A stretch of DNA of 64,000 bases from Stappia sp. TSB10P1A (GTDB lineage Bacteria; Pseudomonadota; Alphaproteobacteria; Rhizobiales; Stappiaceae): the NCBI RefSeq assembly GCF_900185725.1, contig NZ_FYAU01000035.1, forward strand, positions 186,001-250,000, given 5' to 3'. Below the pieces are notes generated by a model. The model had not been told where the DNA came from and did no database searches. It saw only the letters and a list, made by a program, of their open reading frames with translations. This document shows positions 17,111 through 27,220 of the stretch, piece by piece. The first letter of the stretch is position 1. Every line of letters starts with the position of its first letter. The position numbers and the translations under genes were made by a program.

Positions 17111-18496
17111 ATGGCGCAGAACTGGACACCGGATAGCTGGCGGTCGAAGCCGATCGTGCAGGTGCCCGAGTATCGCGACGCGGACGCGCTCGCGGAAGTG
17201 GAGCGCCGCCTGTCCGACTTTCCGCCGCTCGTTTTTGCAGGTGAGGCGAGAAAGCTGAAGGCCCAGCTCGCCGAAGTGGCCGAAGGACGCGGTTTCCTGC
17301 TGCAGGGCGGCGATTGCGCGGAGAGCTTTGCGGAGCATCACGCGGATCATATCCGCGACTTCTTCCGCGTCTTCCTGCAGATGGCCGTCGTGCTCACCTA
17401 TGCCTCGGCGCAGCCGGTGGTGAAGGTCGGCCGCATCGCCGGCCAGTTCGCCAAGCCGCGCTCCGCGCCGATGGAGAAGCAGGGCGACGTGGAGCTGCCG
17501 AGCTACCGCGGCGACATCGTCAACGACATCGCCTTCACGCCGGAGACCCGCGAGCCGGATCCGCAGCGCCAGGTCATGGCCTATCGCCAGTCGGCCGCGA
17601 CGCTGAACCTCTTGCGTGCCTTCGCGCAGGGCGGCTTCGCCAATCTCGACCATGTGCACCGCTGGATGCTGTCCTTCGTCAAGGACAGCCCGCAGAGCCA
17701 CCGCTATCAGGCGCTGGCCGACCGCATCTCCGAGAGCCTGGAGTTCATGCGGGCCTGCGGCATCGATCCGGACAGTGCGCCGCAACTGCGCTCGACGGAT
17801 TTCTTCACCAGCCACGAGGCGCTGCTGCTCGGCTACGAGCAGGCGATGACCCGCGTCGACAGCACCTCCGGCGACTGGTACGCCACCTCCGGCCACATGC
17901 TGTGGATCGGCGACCGCACCCGCCAGCCGGACCATGCGCATGTGGAGTTCTTCCGCGGCATCAAGAACCCGATCGGGCTGAAGTGCGGCCCGAGCCTGAA
18001 GGCCGACGAGTTGCTGGGCCTGATCGACATGCTGAACCCGGCCAACGAGGCCGGCCGGCTGACGCTGATCTGCCGCTTCGGCGCCGACAAGGTGTTCGAG
18101 CACCTGCCGCAGCTCGTGCGCGCGGTCGAGCGCGAGGGCAGGAAGGTGGTGTGGTCCTGCGATCCCATGCATGGCAACACGGTCACCGCCGGTGGCTACA
18201 AGACGCGGCCGTTCGAGCGGATCATGCGCGAGGTCGAGGCCTTCTTCGCCGTGCACCGGGCGGAAGGCACCTATGCCGGCGGCATCCATGTGGAGATGAC
18301 CGGCAAGAACGTCACCGAGTGCACGGGCGGGGCCCGGGCGCTGACGGCGGAGGATCTCGCCGACCGCTACCACACCTATTGCGATCCGCGGCTCAATGCC
18401 GAGCAGGCGATCGAGCTTGCCTTTATGGTGGCCGAGAACGTCCGCAAGGAGCGCGATCAGCGGAGCAATCCGGAGCGCGAGGCGGCCATCGCCTGA
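17111..18496 (+). CDS. 3-deoxy-7-phosphoheptulonate synthase, class II
   Basis: A 461-residue class II (plant/mycobacterial type) DAHP synthase, which joins phosphoenolpyruvate and erythrose 4-phosphate in the first step of the shikimate pathway. The metal-site motif [11 protein letters not shown] is at residues 63-73; other landmarks are [26 protein letters not shown] and the C-terminal [16 protein letters not shown]. The length is that of the family. It is monocistronic and followed by a clear terminator. No leader-peptide attenuator with aromatic codons could be recognised. Confidence 0.96.
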   Translation: MAQNWTPDSWRSKPIVQVPEYRDADALAEVERRLSDFPPLVFAGEARKLKAQLAEVAEGRGFLLQGGDCAESFAEHHADHIRDFFRVFLQMAVVLTYASAQPVVKVGRIAGQFAKPRSAPMEKQGDVELPSYRGDIVNDIAFTPETREPDPQRQVMAYRQSAATLNLLRAFAQGGFANLDHVHRWMLSFVKDSPQSHRYQALADRISESLEFMRACGIDPDSAPQLRSTDFFTSHEALLLGYEQAMTRVDSTSGDWYATSGHMLWIGDRTRQPDHAHVEFFRGIKNPIGLKCGPSLKADELLGLIDMLNPANEAGRLTLICRFGADKVFEHLPQLVRAVEREGRKVVWSCDPMHGNTVTAGGYKTRPFERIMREVEAFFAVHRAEGTYAGGIHVEMTGKNVTECTGGARALTAEDLADRYHTYCDPRLNAEQAIELAFMVAENVRKERDQRSNPEREAAIA

Positions 18497-18530
18497 CTGT
18501 AGCCGGCCCGTGAAGCCGAGGTAACGATAC

Positions 18531-18565
18531 CCGCCGCCGGTTTGCAGCCGGCGGCGGTTTCGTTT
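18531..18565 (+). terminator. Rho-independent terminator of the DAHP synthase gene
   Basis: A 10-bp perfect stem CCGCCGCCGG/CCGGCGGCGG with a 7-base loop is followed by TTTCGTTT, 35 bases after the stop codon. Confidence 0.8.
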
Positions 18566-18649
18566 CCCACCCTTGGTAGTTTTTCGGAAACATGTCCTGA
18601 GGTAAGGGTCATGCGCGCCGCGCCGGACATTTCACGGCGGGGTTGCACC

Positions 18650-18677
18650 GGAAAAACTTACGTAAGGAAATTTTTCC
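18650..18677. promoter_or_regulatory. Nested AT-rich dyads upstream of the receiver gene
   Basis: An outer repeat GGAAAAA/TTTTTCC encloses the perfect palindrome CTTACGTAAG (18657-18666). The segment 18645-18705 is far more AT-rich than its surroundings and ends about 25 bases before the receiver-protein start, so it probably contains that gene's promoter and an operator. Confidence 0.45.
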
Positions 18678-18727
18678 GTATTTCGCATATTTTTAAGTAT
18701 GGGCGCATCGGGAGGGGACCGAGCGGC

Positions 18728-19255
18728 ATGGTTTTAGATCTTTCAGCAGTGTCGGTGCTCGTCATCGACGACAATTCGCATATGCGCAGCCTGTTTCGGG
18801 CGATCCTTGGCGGCTTCGGTGTGCGCCGCATCTTTGATGCGGTGGATGGAGCGGAAGGGTTCGCGACAACTGTGGACAGGAAACCGGACGTCGTCATCTG
18901 CGACTGGGTAATGTCTCCGTTGAGCGGTGCCGAGTTTCTGGCGCTCCTGCGCGCGGACGCCGACATGGGCGTGGCGACCACCCCGGTGATCCTGGCGAGT
19001 GCCGACGCGCGCAAGCCGGTGGTGCTGGAGGCGGTCGACCTTGGCATCCACGAGTTTCTGGCAAAGCCGCTGGCGCCGGCCATGCTGTACCACCGCTTGC
19101 AGCGGGTGCTGACCGAGCACCGTCCGTTCCTGCGCAGCGGCGGGCGGTTGCGGCCGGCACCGCGCGGCTGCATGCGGGCGTCGGCACGGCCGTCTCCGGC
19201 CGTCGCGGCAGCGGCCCTGGCGACACCGGCGGCGCGCAACACCTATTTTCTCTGA
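18728..19255 (+). CDS. Stand-alone CheY-like response regulator
   Basis: A 175-residue protein with one receiver domain (residues about 8-130) and no output domain. All phosphorylation residues are present: D14/D15 in VIDDN, the acceptor D59 in VICDW, S91 in LASAD and K113 in AKPL. The last 40 residues are rich in Arg, Ala and Pro and look disordered. No kinase gene is adjacent, so the partner is unknown. The start at 18728 follows GGAGGGG; an in-frame extension upstream reads through AT-rich regulatory DNA and is rejected. Confidence 0.85.
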   Translation: MVLDLSAVSVLVIDDNSHMRSLFRAILGGFGVRRIFDAVDGAEGFATTVDRKPDVVICDWVMSPLSGAEFLALLRADADMGVATTPVILASADARKPVVLEAVDLGIHEFLAKPLAPAMLYHRLQRVLTEHRPFLRSGGRLRPAPRGCMRASARPSPAVAAAALATPAARNTYFL

Positions 19256-19338
19256 GCCTGCCGGTCGCTTGCGAACTTGGCCGCGGCGTGTGTTCTCGCC
19301 GATTGCGCAGGCGCAAGGGCCGGGCTACACCGTTTGGC

Positions 19339-21051
19339 ATGAGCGCGACCCCGACCGAATCTTCCCCGAAAACCGGCTCTTCGGCCCTCCCTGACAGGCT
19401 GCGCCTGGCGGTGGCGCAGATGAACCCGACCGTCGGCGATGTCGAGGGCAACCTGGCGCTGGCGCGCCGTGCCCGCGCGCAGGCCGCCGCCGGCGGAGCC
19501 GATCTGCTGCTGCTGTCCGAGCTGTTCCTGTCTGGCTATCCGCCGGAGGATCTGGTGCTGAAGCCGGCCTTCGTTGCCGCCTGCCGGGCGGCGCTGGACG
19601 AGTTGGTGGCGGACACGGCCGACGGCGGACCGGGCATCGTCATCGGCCTGCCCTGGCGCGAGGGAGACAAGCTGCATAATGCGGTGGCGCTGGTCGACGG
19701 CGGGCGCATCGAGGGCGTGCGGTTCAAGTATGACCTGCCGAATTATGGCGAGTTCGACGAAAAGCGCGTGTTCCAGGCAGGTCCCTTGCCGGGGCCGGTC
19801 GGCTTTCGCGGCATCCGCCTCGGCTTGCCGATCTGCGAGGACGCGTGGACCGAGGAGGTCTGCGAGTGTCTCGAGGAGACCGGCGCGGAGCTGCTGCTGG
19901 TGCCGAACGGCTCGCCCTTTCACGCCGGCAAGCCGGATGTGCGGCTGCAGGTGATGGTGGCGCGGGTGGTCGAGACCGGCCTGCCGCTGGTCTATTGCAA
20001 CCAGCTCGGCGGCCAGGACGAACTGGTGTTCGACGGGGCGTCCTTCGCGCTGCAGGCCGATCGGCGGCTTGCCTTCCAGATGGCTGAGTTCCTCGAGGAG
20101 ATCGCGATCACCGACTGGCATCGCGATGCGGACGGCGGCTGGGTCTGCGAGAGCGGGCCGAAGGCGGAGCTGCCGGACAACGATGCTGCGCGCTGGCAGG
20201 CCTGCGTTCTCGGCTTTCGCGACTATGTGAACAAGAACCGCTTCCCGGGCGTGGTGCTGGGCCTGTCCGGCGGCATCGACAGCGCGGTGGTTGCGGCCAT
20301 GGCCGTCGACGCGCTGGGGGCTGACAAGGTCCATTGCGTGATGCTGCCCTATCGCTACACCTCGACGGAGAGCCTCGTGGATGCCGAGGCCTGTGCGAAG
20401 GCGCTCGGCGTGCGCTACGACACGGTGGCGATCGCCCCGGCGGTGGAAGGCTTTGCCGAGGGGCTGTCGGCGCTGTTCGCCGGCACCGAAAGCGGCGTGA
20501 CGGAAGAAAATCTCCAGTCGCGGGCGCGCGGCACGATCCTGATGGCGATCTCCAACAAGTTCGGCGCCATGGTCGCGACCACCGGCAACAAGTCGGAGAT
20601 GTCGGTCGGCTACGCGACGCTCTACGGCGACATGAATGGCGGGTTCAACCCGATCAAGGATCTCTACAAGACGCAGGTCTACCGGCTCGCCGCCTGGCGC
20701 AACGCCAACCGGCCGGACGGGCTGCTCGGGCCGGCGGGCGAGGTGATCCCGGTCAACATCATCGACAAAGTGCCGACCGCGGAACTGCGCGAGAACCAGA
20801 CCGACCAGGATTCGCTGCCGCCCTATGACGTGCTCGACGACATCCTCGAGTGCCTGGTGGAGAACGAGATGTCGGTCGGCGACATCGAGGCGCGCGGCCA
20901 TGACCGCGCGCTGATCCACCGCATCGAGCACCTGCTCTATATCGCCGAGTACAAGCGCCGGCAGTCGGCGCCGGGCGTGAAGATCACCCGCAAGAATTTC
21001 GGCCGCGACCGCCGCTACCCGATCACCAACCGCTTCCGCGACCGCAGCTAG
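19339..21051 (+). CDS. nadE: NAD+ synthase, glutamine-hydrolysing
   Basis: A 570-residue two-domain enzyme making NAD+ from nicotinate adenine dinucleotide, ATP and glutamine. The N-terminal nitrilase-type amidase has the triad E61 (SELFLSGYPPED), K130 (RFKYDLPNYGEFDE) and C166 (LPICEDAW). The C-terminal synthetase carries the ATP loop LSGGIDSA near residue 310 and the ATTGNKSE motif. The ATG at 19339 is followed by about 17 variable residues before the amidase domain; an earlier in-frame ATG at 19288 is less likely. The MFS gene begins 74 bases downstream. Confidence 0.96.
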   Translation: MSATPTESSPKTGSSALPDRLRLAVAQMNPTVGDVEGNLALARRARAQAAAGGADLLLLSELFLSGYPPEDLVLKPAFVAACRAALDELVADTADGGPGIVIGLPWREGDKLHNAVALVDGGRIEGVRFKYDLPNYGEFDEKRVFQAGPLPGPVGFRGIRLGLPICEDAWTEEVCECLEETGAELLLVPNGSPFHAGKPDVRLQVMVARVVETGLPLVYCNQLGGQDELVFDGASFALQADRRLAFQMAEFLEEIAITDWHRDADGGWVCESGPKAELPDNDAARWQACVLGFRDYVNKNRFPGVVLGLSGGIDSAVVAAMAVDALGADKVHCVMLPYRYTSTESLVDAEACAKALGVRYDTVAIAPAVEGFAEGLSALFAGTESGVTEENLQSRARGTILMAISNKFGAMVATTGNKSEMSVGYATLYGDMNGGFNPIKDLYKTQVYRLAAWRNANRPDGLLGPAGEVIPVNIIDKVPTAELRENQTDQDSLPPYDVLDDILECLVENEMSVGDIEARGHDRALIHRIEHLLYIAEYKRRQSAPGVKITRKNFGRDRRYPITNRFRDRS

Positions 21052-21125
21052 GCCGCTTTTCCGGCGGCGACATCCCGGACCGGGCTGCCGCCGTTCCCGC
21101 CACACGAGCCCTCACGCGAGGGATC

Positions 21126-22334
21126 ATGCGCCTCGACAGGCTCCGCCTGGTCGCCATCCTTGCCGCCGGCCAGATCGTCGGCTGGGGAACGACCTTCGAC
21201 ATGCCCGGCGTGCTGGGGCGGCAGATCGCCGCCGAGCTCGGCATGTCGAACGCGCTCGCCTTCGGCGGGTTGACGGCGATGATGCTGCTGGGCGGCTTTG
21301 CAGGCCCCTGGACCGGACGGCTGATCGAGCGGCATGGCGCTGCACGGGTGCTGGCGGCGGGAGCTGCGACCATGGCGGCGGGGCTGCTCGCCATGAGCCT
21401 GGCGCAGGGCGTTCTGATCTACTACGCCGCCTGGCTGGTGATGGGGATCGGCGGCGCACTCGGCCTGACCGTGCCGTGCAATGCGGCGGTGGTCGAGCGG
21501 GAAGGGGCGGGCGCCCGGCGCTCCATCGGCATCCTGATGATCTTCACCGGCCTGTCGGCCGCCGTCGCCTGGCCGCTGTGGAGCCTGCTGGAAGGGGCGA
21601 TCGGCTGGCGCATGGCGATGCTGGCGGCCGCCGGTACCCAACTCGTGCTGTGCCCGCTCTATCTCTTCGCCCTGCCGTCGCCGCGCGACGAGGACGGAGG
21701 CGCCGCACGGGCCGCGGCGGCCGCGGTGGAACCCTTGCGGCTGACGCAGGCGCGGGCGCGTCTTGCCTTCCTGCTGATCGCGCTGGTCTCCATCGTCTTC
21801 AGCCTGGTGACCACGGGTCTCGCGCCTTCGCTGATTGCCCTGTTGCAGATGTCGGGCGCCTCGCCGGCGCTGGCCCTGGAACTCGGCGCGCTGCGCTCGG
21901 TGCTCGGCATCACGGCGCGACTTGCCGATGTCCTGGCGGGGCGGTTCGCGACGCCGCTGACCTCCGGCCTTGTCGCCGCCGCGCTGCTGGTGGGCTCTCC
22001 CGTGCTGTTGCTCCTCGCCGACGGGCAGGCCTCGCTGCTCTATCTGTTCATCGCGTTCTACGGGTTCGGATCGGGCATTTCGGCGCTGACAAGGGCGCTG
22101 CTGCCGCTCAGCTTCTTTTCAGCGAGCCGCTATGCGCGGGCGGCGGCCAACCTGTCGCTGCCGAGCAATATCGCGATGGCGACGGGGCCGCTGCTGGTGA
22201 CCGTGGTGCTGGACGGCGCCGGTGTGGCGGGTGTGGTGCTCTACGCTTCGGGGTTGGCGATGCTGGCGCTGGCCGCGCTTGCCTGCCTCACCGTCCTGGC
22301 ATGGAAGCAGCCGGCAGGCGCAAGCCCGGTCTGA
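21126..22334 (+). CDS. MFS transporter
   Basis: A 402-residue inner-membrane carrier with about twelve hydrophobic segments in two halves separated by a charged loop near residues 180-205 (PSPRDED). A loop 2-3 motif of MFS type is visible as GPWTGRLIERHG (residues about 59-70). The opening LRLVAILAAGQIVGWGTTFD is typical of a group of uncharacterised MFS permeases. Substrate unknown. It lies 74 bases after nadE on the same strand and may be cotranscribed. Confidence 0.8.
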   Translation: MRLDRLRLVAILAAGQIVGWGTTFDMPGVLGRQIAAELGMSNALAFGGLTAMMLLGGFAGPWTGRLIERHGAARVLAAGAATMAAGLLAMSLAQGVLIYYAAWLVMGIGGALGLTVPCNAAVVEREGAGARRSIGILMIFTGLSAAVAWPLWSLLEGAIGWRMAMLAAAGTQLVLCPLYLFALPSPRDEDGGAARAAAAAVEPLRLTQARARLAFLLIALVSIVFSLVTTGLAPSLIALLQMSGASPALALELGALRSVLGITARLADVLAGRFATPLTSGLVAAALLVGSPVLLLLADGQASLLYLFIAFYGFGSGISALTRALLPLSFFSASRYARAAANLSLPSNIAMATGPLLVTVVLDGAGVAGVVLYASGLAMLALAALACLTVLAWKQPAGASPV

Positions 22335-22560
22335 AGCGGCTGTGCCGGAGCGCCTCGTCGGAAAGCGCCCTCTCTTTCGCCGGGGGAGAAACTTCTCTAT
22401 CCTGACGGCTCTTTCCTGGTCCTGCGACCGGTGCCGCCGGCCCGCGCTCCACCTGATCGAACTGCGGTCGCACCGCCTTTCGTCTCGCGCCAGGCCCCGG
22501 CTGACGCGGGCGCGGGCGTGCCGGCCTGCTCACCTGCCACCTTTGCCGCGGATCGCCGCC

Positions 22561-23808
22561 ATGCCGTTCTTCATCTTCCTGCGCGACAATCTCCGCTGGC
22601 TCAGTGCCGGGCTGCTGCTGACCTTCTTTTCCAGCTTCGGGCAGACCTATTTCATCTCGCTGGTGGCAGGCGACCTGAGGGCCGAATTCGGCCTCAGCCA
22701 CGGCGCGTTCGGCGGGCTCTACATGGCCGCGACGCTGTGCTCGGCGCTGTCGCTGACCTTTGTCGGCAAGGCGGTCGACAATTTCCCGCTGGCACTGGTC
22801 GCCGGCGGCGTGGTGGCGGGGCTTGCCCTGTTCACCGCCGGCATGGCCAGCGTCTCCTCGGTCGCCATGCTGTTCGTGGTGCTCTACGGGCTGCGGCTGT
22901 TCGGCCAGGGCATGATGACCCATGTGGCTATGACCGCGATGGGCCGCTGGTACGACGCGCAGCGCGGCCGCGCGGTCTCCATCGCCTCGCTCGGCATCCA
23001 GTGCGGCGAGGCGAGCCTGCCGCTGGTCTTCGTGACGCTGGCGGGGCTGCTCGGCTGGCGCGGCACGTGGTGGCTGGGTGTCGCCGTGCTGGTGCTGGTG
23101 GCGCTGCCGGCGCTGCTCCTGCTGCTGAAGGTGGAGCGGGTGCCGCGCGGGACCGTGCTCACCGACGAGCGGCCGGTGGCGCAGCGGCAATGGACCCGCG
23201 CCGAGGTGCTGCGCGATCCGGCCTACTGGATCATCTCCGCCGGCACGCTGGCGCCGCCCTTCATCGGCACGACGATCTTCTTCCACCAGGTCTATCTGGT
23301 GGAGCTGCGCGGCTGGTCGATGGAGCTGTTCGCCTCCGCCTTCATGGCCATGTCGGCAATGACCATCAGTTGCGCTCTGCTGGCCGGCCACCTCGTCGAC
23401 AAGGTGACGGCGCTGCGACTGCTGCCGACCTTCCTGCTGCCGCTGGGGCTCGCCTGCGTGCTGCTGGGCGCGGTGGCGCACCCGCTTGCGGCTTTCGGCT
23501 TCATGGCGCTGCTCGGCATCAGCTATGGCTTCAGCTCGACGCTGTTCGGCGCGCTGTGGCCGGAGATTTATGGCGTCCGCCACCTCGGGTCGATCCGCTC
23601 GGTGACGGTGGCGATGATGGTCTTCGCCTCGGCGCTGGGGCCGGGCCTCACCGGCTATCTGATCGATGCCGGCGTGTCCTATTCCTTGCAGGCCTATGCC
23701 ATGGCGCTCTACTGCCTGCTGGCGGCGCTGGCGCTGACGCTGGTCTCGCGCCATGTGCGCCAGCGGCAGGGGGAAGGCGCCGTTGCGAGCGCTCCGGCTT
23801 CCGGCTAA
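22561..23808 (+). CDS. MFS transporter
   Basis: A 415-residue permease, again with about twelve membrane segments. It opens FIFLRDNLRWLSAGLLLTFF, and an SFGQTYFISL segment follows in the first helix. The second half starts after the charged stretch ERPVAQRQWTRAE. It resembles MFS permeases of the OFA/monocarboxylate-like group, but no substrate can be named. The chosen ATG at 22561 begins the first membrane helix; the open frame upstream to 22222 overlaps the previous MFS gene and is not coding. gltX follows after nine bases, so the two are probably cotranscribed. The gap 22335-22560 shows no other feature. Confidence 0.8.
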   Translation: MPFFIFLRDNLRWLSAGLLLTFFSSFGQTYFISLVAGDLRAEFGLSHGAFGGLYMAATLCSALSLTFVGKAVDNFPLALVAGGVVAGLALFTAGMASVSSVAMLFVVLYGLRLFGQGMMTHVAMTAMGRWYDAQRGRAVSIASLGIQCGEASLPLVFVTLAGLLGWRGTWWLGVAVLVLVALPALLLLLKVERVPRGTVLTDERPVAQRQWTRAEVLRDPAYWIISAGTLAPPFIGTTIFFHQVYLVELRGWSMELFASAFMAMSAMTISCALLAGHLVDKVTALRLLPTFLLPLGLACVLLGAVAHPLAAFGFMALLGISYGFSSTLFGALWPEIYGVRHLGSIRSVTVAMMVFASALGPGLTGYLIDAGVSYSLQAYAMALYCLLAALALTLVSRHVRQRQGEGAVASAPASG

Positions 23809-23817
23809 GAGGGGGCC

Positions 23818-25191
23818 ATGACCGTCACCGTTCGCTTCGCCCCGTCACCGACGGGCTTCCTGCATATCGGCAACGCCCGCCCGGCGCTGATCAACTGGCT
23901 CTTCGCGCTGCGCCGCGAGGGGCGCTTCATCCTGCGCTACGACGACACCGACAAGGAGCGCTCGAGCGAGGAATTCGCCGCCGCGATCGCGGAGGATCTC
24001 GGCTGGCTCGGCATCGCGCCGCATGAGAGCTTCCGCCAGTCGGACCGGCTGCCGCTCTACGATGCGGCGGCCGAAAAGCTGAAGGCGGCCGGGCTGCTCT
24101 ATCCCTGCTTTGAGACGGCGGACGAGCTGGAGCGGCGGCGTGCCAGGGCGCGGGCGCTCGGTCGCCCACCGGTCTACGACCGGGCCGCTCTGAAGCTCGG
24201 CGATGAGGAACGGGCGCGGCTGGAGTCCGAAGGGCGGCGGCCGCACTGGCGCTTCCTGCTGCCGAACCATGACGGCGATCCCTTCGTCACACGGCGGGTG
24301 GAGCGCAGTTGGGACGACCTGTGCCGCGGGGCGCAGAACATCGACCTTGCCTCCCTGTCCGATCCGGTGCTGGTGCGCGAGGACGGCAGCTATCTCTACA
24401 CGCTGCCCTCCATCGTCGACGACATCGCCGCCGGGGTGACCCATGTCATTCGCGGCGAGGACCATGTCGCCAACACCGGTGTGCAGATCGCCATTTTCGA
24501 GGCGCTGGGGGCAGCGCCGCCGGCCTTCGGGCACCACAACCTGCTGACGACGGTGTCCGGCGAGGGCCTGTCGAAGCGCAAGGGCGCGCTGTCGCTGCGC
24601 TCGCTGCGCGAGGAGGGGGTCGAGCCGATGGCGGTCGCCTCGCTCGCGGTTCTGACCGGCACCAGTCATGCGGTGGAGCCGGCGGAAAGCCTGGCGCGGC
24701 TGGCGGAGGTCTTCGACCTTGCCGACGTGTCGCGTTCGTCGGCGAAGTTCGATCCGCAGGAGTTGCGGCCGCTCAACGCGAAGCTGGTGCATGCCCTGTC
24801 CTATGCGGATGTCGCCGCGCGGCTGTCCGCGATGGGCATCCTTGATGCGCCTCCGGGAGGCGAAGCCTTCTGGCTGGCGGTGCGGGAGAATTGCGAGACG
24901 GTGGCGGATGCCGCGCGCTGGTGGCGTGCGGTGACCGCGCCGCAGCCACTGCCGGTGGCCGAAGAGGATCGGGCGTTTCTTGTCGAGGCGGCGGACCTGC
25001 TGCCGCAGGAGCCTTACGACGAGACGACGTGGGGCGCCTGGACCGGCGCGCTTAAGGAACGGACGGGCCGCAAGGGGCGGGGGCTGTTCCTCCCCTTGCG
25101 CAAGGCGCTGACGGGCGAGGAGCACGGGCCGGACATGAAGGCGTTGCTACCGCTTATTGGGCAACGAAATAGCGCGGCCCGACTATCCTGA
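23818..25191 (+). CDS. gltX: Glutamyl-tRNA synthetase
   Basis: A 457-residue class I synthetase charging tRNA with glutamate. The HIGH-type motif is HIGN at residues 16-19 within [16 protein letters not shown], and the KMSKS-type motif is GLSKR at 250-254. The tRNA-binding C-terminal domain is present. Alphaproteobacteria often have two GluRS paralogues, one also charging tRNA-Gln for the amidotransferase route; I cannot say which this is. The last 38 bases overlap the 3' end of the DUF2865 gene on the other strand. Confidence 0.95.
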   Translation: MTVTVRFAPSPTGFLHIGNARPALINWLFALRREGRFILRYDDTDKERSSEEFAAAIAEDLGWLGIAPHESFRQSDRLPLYDAAAEKLKAAGLLYPCFETADELERRRARARALGRPPVYDRAALKLGDEERARLESEGRRPHWRFLLPNHDGDPFVTRRVERSWDDLCRGAQNIDLASLSDPVLVREDGSYLYTLPSIVDDIAAGVTHVIRGEDHVANTGVQIAIFEALGAAPPAFGHHNLLTTVSGEGLSKRKGALSLRSLREEGVEPMAVASLAVLTGTSHAVEPAESLARLAEVFDLADVSRSSAKFDPQELRPLNAKLVHALSYADVAARLSAMGILDAPPGGEAFWLAVRENCETVADAARWWRAVTAPQPLPVAEEDRAFLVEAADLLPQEPYDETTWGAWTGALKERTGRKGRGLFLPLRKALTGEEHGPDMKALLPLIGQRNSAARLS

Positions 25192-26410
25192 CGGTGCGCT
25201 CCTGCGGCGCCTCGGACGGGTCTGCCGCATCGGATGTGGCCGTCTCCGGCTCCCGGGCGGCCTCGGGCGGTGTCCGCCGTGAGGGCATGCCGAGAACGGG
25301 CAGCGATGGCCCCTGGCGCACCGGCGAATAGCCAAGTTCCATGTTGAGGCGGGTGTCCGGATCCTGGAGCTGCAGGGCCTCGATGGCGTCCTGTGCGTCC
25401 TCGCCAAGGCCGTCGGGAGCAAGGCCGGTGCGCAAGTCGCGGGACGCACCGGCGGTGACGTCGCGCAGGTAGGACGCGGCCTCGTCGTCGCCGCTGCGGA
25501 TCAGGCTCGCCATGGTCTGGCGGTCGGCGCTCGGCTGGCAGCCGCAGCCTTCGACATAGGCGGTGCGGAAGCGGTTGGCATTCTCCAGATCGCCATAGGG
25601 CATGCCGGTGACCGAGACGAGGTTCTCGACGCTCTCGCCCGGATTGCGGTGAACGAACAGCTCTGCCTCGGCGCCCGGACACATGGAGCGGCACACGGCG
25701 GCGTCGCGGCCGAACCCTTCCTCGCCGGTCGCAAAGCTCACGGGGAAGAAGAAGCCGTCGCACATGCGCACGCACATGGTCCGATAGGTCGGGCCGGAGG
25801 GCCGGCGAGCGATGGTGGCGCTGCTGTCGCTGGAGCCGACGCGCACGGTGGAGCGCATGCGAGGCTCGTTGCGGGCCGCGTCCACGCTCACCTGCTGGGG
25901 GATGGCCTCATTGCCGCGACCAATGCCGAACAGCGACAGGAAGCCGCCGCCGGACGGCGGAGCCGCCCGGATGCCGGTTGGGGCGGGGGCCTGTGCCGTG
26001 CGCGGGGCATCGCAGTTCTGCCGGGCCATGGCACGGCGCAATTCGGCCTCGCGGGCGTTGGTCCGCGCGCCGGCATGACGGGCGCGCTGGCGCTCGATCT
26101 TGGCGAGATTGGCGCGCATGCTCTCGATCTTGGGGCCGAGCCCCTGGCAGGAGGGCGCCGCCGCCGCGCCCGAACACCCGAGGTGGCGGAAGTCGCGCTC
26201 GGCCAGCGACAGGGCCTGCGACTGGGCGCGATGGGCCTCGTCCCATCTGGCATATTCGGGCGAGCGGGACGCGCCGGCCGTCACCTGCCGCAACTCGGCG
26301 CCAAGATCCGCGCAGGTCGTCGCCTGGGCCGGGCCGGGCGCGGCCAGGAGGGCGCCGGCGACCGCAAGGCCGCGCAGCAGCGTCTGTCCTCTGCCTTGTC
26401 CAAGAGCCAT
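25154..26410 (-). CDS. DUF2865 domain-containing secreted protein
   Basis: A 418-residue protein with a signal peptide (residues 1-30, cleavage after AQA). The next 110 residues are rich in Arg, Gln and Ala and probably form a coiled coil (repeated acidic/basic heptads from about 45 to 140). The conserved DUF2865 core begins [18 protein letters not shown] (about residue 215) and continues through [13 protein letters not shown] and [10 protein letters not shown], with at least six cysteines that could form disulfides in the periplasm. The function of DUF2865 is unknown; it is common in Hyphomicrobiales. The ATG at 26410 gives the clean signal peptide. Its stop lies inside the convergent gltX. 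Confidence 0.85.
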   Translation of the reverse strand: MALGQGRGQTLLRGLAVAGALLAAPGPAQATTCADLGAELRQVTAGASRSPEYARWDEAHRAQSQALSLAERDFRHLGCSGAAAAPSCQGLGPKIESMRANLAKIERQRARHAGARTNAREAELRRAMARQNCDAPRTAQAPAPTGIRAAPPSGGGFLSLFGIGRGNEAIPQQVSVDAARNEPRMRSTVRVGSSDSSATIARRPSGPTYRTMCVRMCDGFFFPVSFATGEEGFGRDAAVCRSMCPGAEAELFVHRNPGESVENLVSVTGMPYGDLENANRFRTAYVEGCGCQPSADRQTMASLIRSGDDEAASYLRDVTAGASRDLRTGLAPDGLGEDAQDAIEALQLQDPDTRLNMELGYSPVRQGPSLPVLGMPSRRTPPEAAREPETATSDAADPSEAPQERTVRIVGPRYFVAQ

Positions 26411-26529
26411 CGGCCGGATCCGTCCACGCAAACACACTGGCCCGGCCGGGGCCGGGTCTCCTGCGCTCGACTATGGCGCCAGGCTCCGCCCCGGCACAAG
26501 GAAATGCTCGACTTTTAGTAAACTCACGC

Positions 26530-27018
26530 CTAACCGGCGGCGGGCGGGTCGTCGCGCTGCAGGTGAAGGCTCAGGTCCTGCGCGCGCCTGGCGAGCTGGT
26601 CCAGCACCTTGTCGAACACCTCCCTGTCGGACGGATCGAGGGGCGCGAGCAAGGCGTCGGAGAAACGGCGCGCCTCCGGCACCAGCTTGCGATAGGCATC
26701 GGTACCGGCATCGGTAAGCTGCAGGATGCTCTCGCGCATGTCGCGGGTGTTGGGGGTGCGCAGGATCAGGCGGCGCTGCTCGAGGCTGGCGACCGCGCGC
26801 GACACCTTGGTCTTGTGCATGCGGCTGTGCTCGCCGATCTCCTTGGCCGTCATCGTACCGAACTGGCCGAGGGTCGCCATGACGCGCCATTCCGGGACGC
26901 TGATCGCATAGCGCCGGCGATAGATGCCGGCCAGCGACTGGCTGACCGTCTCGGCCAGCACATTGAGCCGATAGGGCAGAAAGCCCTCCAGCTCGAGAGG
27001 CCTGTCGTCGTTGCGCAT
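26530..27018 (-). CDS. MarR-family transcriptional regulator
   Basis: A 162-residue winged-helix protein. Residues about 25-45 form the dimerisation helix, then VPEWRVMATLGQFGTMTAKEIGEH leads into the recognition helix KTKVSRAVASLEQRRLI and the wing RTPNTRDMRES. This fits the MarR/SlyA pattern. The ATG at 27018 begins the conserved protein, and a longer frame upstream overlaps the divergent promoter. No effector or efflux gene stands beside it except the small membrane protein gene on the other strand, so its target is not obvious. Confidence 0.85.
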   Translation of the reverse strand: MRNDDRPLELEGFLPYRLNVLAETVSQSLAGIYRRRYAISVPEWRVMATLGQFGTMTAKEIGEHSRMHKTKVSRAVASLEQRRLILRTPNTRDMRESILQLTDAGTDAYRKLVPEARRFSDALLAPLDPSDREVFDKVLDQLARRAQDLSLHLQRDDPPAAG

Positions 27019-27220
27019 CGAGGGCTCGCTTTCAGCGGTTGCAGGGGAGGCGCGACGGGCCGCTGCGATGCGCCCCGCGGAGGTGATTGCGATTGTAACG
27101 ATCGGGAAAGGGCCGGCAAGGTGCGACACAGGGTTGCGCCGGTCCTGCTTGCGGCCGGCGACGCGGCGTGGCAGTCAGACGCATGCGCGGGCAGATGACC
27201 CGGCAGGAAATCGCGAAAGG

